A stretch of 7,908 bases of DNA from Desulfobulbaceae bacterium UBA2262 (GTDB lineage: Bacteria; Desulfobacterota; Desulfobulbia; Desulfobulbales; Desulfurivibrionaceae). The notes beneath the pieces were generated by a model. The model ran no database searches. It was not told where the DNA came from and worked only from the letters and a program-made list of their open reading frames with translations. Shown piece after piece: positions 5,996 to 7,908 of the stretch (position 1 is its first letter; each line of letters opens with the position of its first letter). The stretch lies in NCBI GenBank assembly GCA_002347185.1, contig DDXK01000067.1, positions 1 through 7,908 on the forward strand. The letters are read 5' to 3'. The position numbers and the translations under genes are program-made.

Positions 5996-6913
5996 ATGCT
6001 GGACAGACGCAATTTCCTGAAAATGGCAGCGGCCTTGAGCGCGGCCTTTGGCGTGCAGGGCATGCCGGCTCCGGTTGCCGCGGCCCTCAAAAAACTCGAT
6101 CCGGGCGCGGTCCCCAAGCTGATCTACCTGCAGGGGCTTTCCTGCACCGGCTGCTCCATCTCCCTGCTGCAGGCCGAATCGCCCTCCCCGCTGGCCATGA
6201 TCACCGATTACTCCCAGCTCGCCTTCCACGCCGACCTTTCCGCCATTTCCGGCAAAAAGGCCCTGGACCTCATCGAACGATACATCTCCGGCAATGCCGG
6301 GGAATACTTTCTGGCCGTGGAGGGAGCAATTCCGGAAAAGATTCCGGAGGCCTGCCTCATCGGCCACAAGACCTTTGCCCAATACCTGGAGGAGGCGGCG
6401 AAAACCATGACTGGCGCCGTCGCGGTCGGGGCCTGCGCCTGCGACGGCGGCATCCCGGCGGCCGAGGGCAACCTGACCGGCGCCATCGGCCTCAAGGAGT
6501 TTTACGGCAAGCGGGGCATCAAAAAGCTGATCGTCAACATCCGCGGCTGCTCGGTACACCCGGATTGGGTCTGGCACACCATCATCCACCTGGTGAAGGT
6601 CGGCGTTCCGGAGCTGGTCAACGACGCGCCAAAACTCTTTTACAGCCGCAAGGTTCATGAGCTCTGCCCGCGCTATCATGACTTTCAGCAGGAAATCTTC
6701 GCCAAGAAGCTGGGCGACAAGGGCTGCCTTTTCAAACTCGGCTGCCTGGGGCCGGACACCTACGCCGATTGCCCCACCCGCTGGTGGAACGGCGGCCGCA
6801 CCTGGTGCATCGACAGCAATGCCCCCTGCATCGGCTGCGCCTCCCCGACCTTTGCCCGCAAGAAGAATATCCCCTTTTACCGGATCAACGAAAAGCCGGT
6901 CACAAATGGTTAA
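5996..6913 (+). CDS. [NiFe] hydrogenase small subunit, Tat-exported, soluble
   Basis: This electron-transfer subunit relays electrons from the NiFe site through three iron-sulfur clusters. The ATG at 5996 has GGAGG four bases upstream. The 305-residue product begins with a Tat signal, RRNFLK (4-9), and a hydrophobic stretch to about residue 30, so the enzyme is periplasmic. Proximal cluster ligands are Cys50 and Cys53 (CTGC), Cys147 and Cys185. Distal ligands are His221, Cys224 (HELC), Cys244 and Cys250 (GCLFKLGC). Medial ligands are Cys259, Cys278 and Cys281, plus Cys271 in WCID, where classical enzymes have Pro. All three clusters are therefore probably [4Fe-4S]. There are no supernumerary proximal cysteines of the O2-tolerant type (no CTCC; Gly152 is normal), but GACACDGG carries an unusual extra Cys149. 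RGCSVHPD replaces the usual PGCPP context. The protein ends PVTNG with no transmembrane helix, and no cytochrome b gene follows. The next gene, an MCP, starts 12 bases later. Confidence 0.94.
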   Translation: MLDRRNFLKMAAALSAAFGVQGMPAPVAAALKKLDPGAVPKLIYLQGLSCTGCSISLLQAESPSPLAMITDYSQLAFHADLSAISGKKALDLIERYISGNAGEYFLAVEGAIPEKIPEACLIGHKTFAQYLEEAAKTMTGAVAVGACACDGGIPAAEGNLTGAIGLKEFYGKRGIKKLIVNIRGCSVHPDWVWHTIIHLVKVGVPELVNDAPKLFYSRKVHELCPRYHDFQQEIFAKKLGDKGCLFKLGCLGPDTYADCPTRWWNGGRTWCIDSNAPCIGCASPTFARKKNIPFYRINEKPVTNG

Positions 6914-6925
6914 GTGGAGCCACCC

Positions 6926-7908
6926 ATGCTGAGGAACACCTTCGCCGGATACGCCGTCACGCCGAGGATCATGATCGCCGTCCTGGCGGTGCTTGCCGTC
7001 ACCCTGCTCGGCGGCACCCTTTTTCTGAGCGGCTATGTCAAACACAAAATGACCGAATCCTACATCGACTCGGTGCACATCCTCTTCAACTCCTTTGAAG
7101 AGGGGGTGAAAGGCTCCTTGGAGCGGGGCCAGATGAAAAACTTCGAAAAGCTGCTCTTCAGCCAGAAAAACATCAAGGGGGTAATCGATGTCTCCCTGTA
7201 CGACAAGAAGGGGAAGGTAAATCTTTCCTCTTCCGGGGAGGCGATGAGCGGAAAAACCTTGTCAGATCACGATATGCATTTCCTGCAGGAGAAGCGCCAG
7301 GGGATCGAGGAGATCAACAGCGACCACATCCGCATTGTCGCTCCGCAGATCGTGGTGCCCGACTGCATCCGCTGCCACTTCGACTGGGTGGAGGGAGAGG
7401 TGGGCGGCGCCCTTTCCCTGATCTACGATCTCAGCCCCCTGAATCGCACCATAACCAGGCTGCACCTGATCCTGACCATCGGCTGCCTCTTTCTCCTGCT
7501 CATCACCTGCAGCATCATCTATTTCGTCATGGAACGGACAGTGAGCAAGCCCATCAACAGCATCATCAACGACCTCACCAACAGCGCCGTCATGGTTGCC
7601 TCGCTTTCCGGCCAGGCCGCCACCGGCAGCAAATCCCTGGCTGATCACGCTTCGCAGCAGGCCGCCTCGCTGGAGCAGACCAGCGCCTCTCTGGAAGAGA
7701 TCGCCTCCATGACCACTCAGAACGCCGACAACGCCGCAGCGGCCAACGACCTGATGACGGAAACCAACAAGGTCATCCGTGATGCCAACGGCGCCATGGA
7801 TCAGCTGAGCAGCGCCATGAGCGAGATTTCCGCAGCCAATGAGGAAACCACCAAGATCATCAAAACCATCGACGAAATATCCTTTCAGACCAACCTGCTG
7901 GCCTTAAA
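6926..7908 (+). CDS. Methyl-accepting chemotaxis protein with periplasmic heme c motif (3' end outside window)
   Basis: This transmembrane chemoreceptor would signal to CheA/CheW to control motility. GGAG (6916-6919), six bases before the ATG, supports the start. At least 327 residues are seen and the frame is open to the window end. TM1 spans about 15-36 and TM2 about 181-203. Between them is a periplasmic domain of about 145 residues containing CIRCH (147-151), a single CxxCH c-type heme attachment motif. His115, His118, His134 and several Met are possible distal ligands. After TM2 comes VSKPI (206-210), but a full HAMP domain is not apparent. The chain passes quickly into methylation helices with ASQQAASLEQTSASLEEIAS (242-261) and reaches QTNLLAL (321-327), the start of the signalling hairpin tip. 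Heme c chemoreceptors are known in Desulfovibrio (DcrA) and Geobacter. Its place directly behind the hydrogenase genes suggests that it reads the enzyme's redox output, which is inference. Confidence 0.93.
   Translation, partial: MLRNTFAGYAVTPRIMIAVLAVLAVTLLGGTLFLSGYVKHKMTESYIDSVHILFNSFEEGVKGSLERGQMKNFEKLLFSQKNIKGVIDVSLYDKKGKVNLSSSGEAMSGKTLSDHDMHFLQEKRQGIEEINSDHIRIVAPQIVVPDCIRCHFDWVEGEVGGALSLIYDLSPLNRTITRLHLILTIGCLFLLLITCSIIYFVMERTVSKPINSIINDLTNSAVMVASLSGQAATGSKSLADHASQQAASLEQTSASLEEIASMTTQNADNAAAANDLMTETNKVIRDANGAMDQLSSAMSEISAANEETTKIIKTIDEISFQTNLLAL

Noticed and set aside
6143..6154. O2-tolerant-type six-cysteine proximal cluster
   Set aside because: The motif is CTGC rather than CTCC, and the other supernumerary position is Gly152. 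The extra Cys149 is at a different site.
5978..7078. 366-codon open frame on the minus strand opposite the hydrogenase small subunit
   Set aside because: It is antisense to a gene with complete Fe-S ligand motifs, has low-complexity Gly/Ala/Asp-rich content and no recognisable domain. Long antisense frames are common in GC-rich coding DNA.
7262..7648. 128-codon minus-strand frame at the right end
   Set aside because: It lies opposite the chemoreceptor, whose frame runs open to the edge with TM segments and MCP motifs.
1..7908. CRISPR array, tRNA, rRNA, insertion sequence or attachment site
   Set aside because: No regularly spaced repeats, cloverleaf-like segments, transposase genes or terminal inverted repeats were seen on reading either strand.

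Overview
The window looks like chromosomal DNA from a GC-rich (about 60%) anaerobic or microaerobic Gram-negative bacterium. A Desulfobacterota (deltaproteobacterial) origin fits best. The reasons are a Tat-exported periplasmic [NiFe] hydrogenase, a chemoreceptor with a c-type heme motif, and LarB of the nickel-pincer cofactor pathway. This lineage is inferred from gene style, not from a search.

Layout. Bases 1-334 carry no convincing gene. They hold a good minus-strand sigma70-type promoter (153-181) pointing out of the left edge, and two small hairpins in what would be its leader. larB (335-1099, minus) is divergent from a plus-strand housekeeping cluster prmA - rsmE - dtd (1306-3451), which covers ribosomal protein L11 methylation, 16S rRNA m3U1498 methylation and D-aminoacyl-tRNA proofreading. 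A PilZ-domain gene (3572-4279) follows, with its own strong promoter (TTTACA-17-TATACT) and a palindrome at the predicted transcription start.

The most interesting part is the tight plus-strand operon from 4450 to the right edge: a [NiFe] hydrogenase large subunit, its Tat-signal small subunit, and 12 bases later a transmembrane methyl-accepting chemotaxis protein (MCP) cut off by the window end. Three features set it apart. The large subunit stops exactly at the His of DPCIACAVH, so it lacks the C-terminal peptide normally removed by a maturation protease. The small subunit has no C-terminal membrane helix and no cytochrome b gene follows it. The periplasmic domain of the MCP contains one CxxCH heme c motif.

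Taken together, these suggest a hydrogenase that acts as the H2-sensing module of a redox-coupled chemoreceptor, passing electrons through three iron-sulfur clusters to heme c on the MCP and so controlling motility. The motifs and gene order are seen directly; the sensing function is inference. The nearby PilZ (c-di-GMP) gene adds a possible motility theme but has its own promoter.
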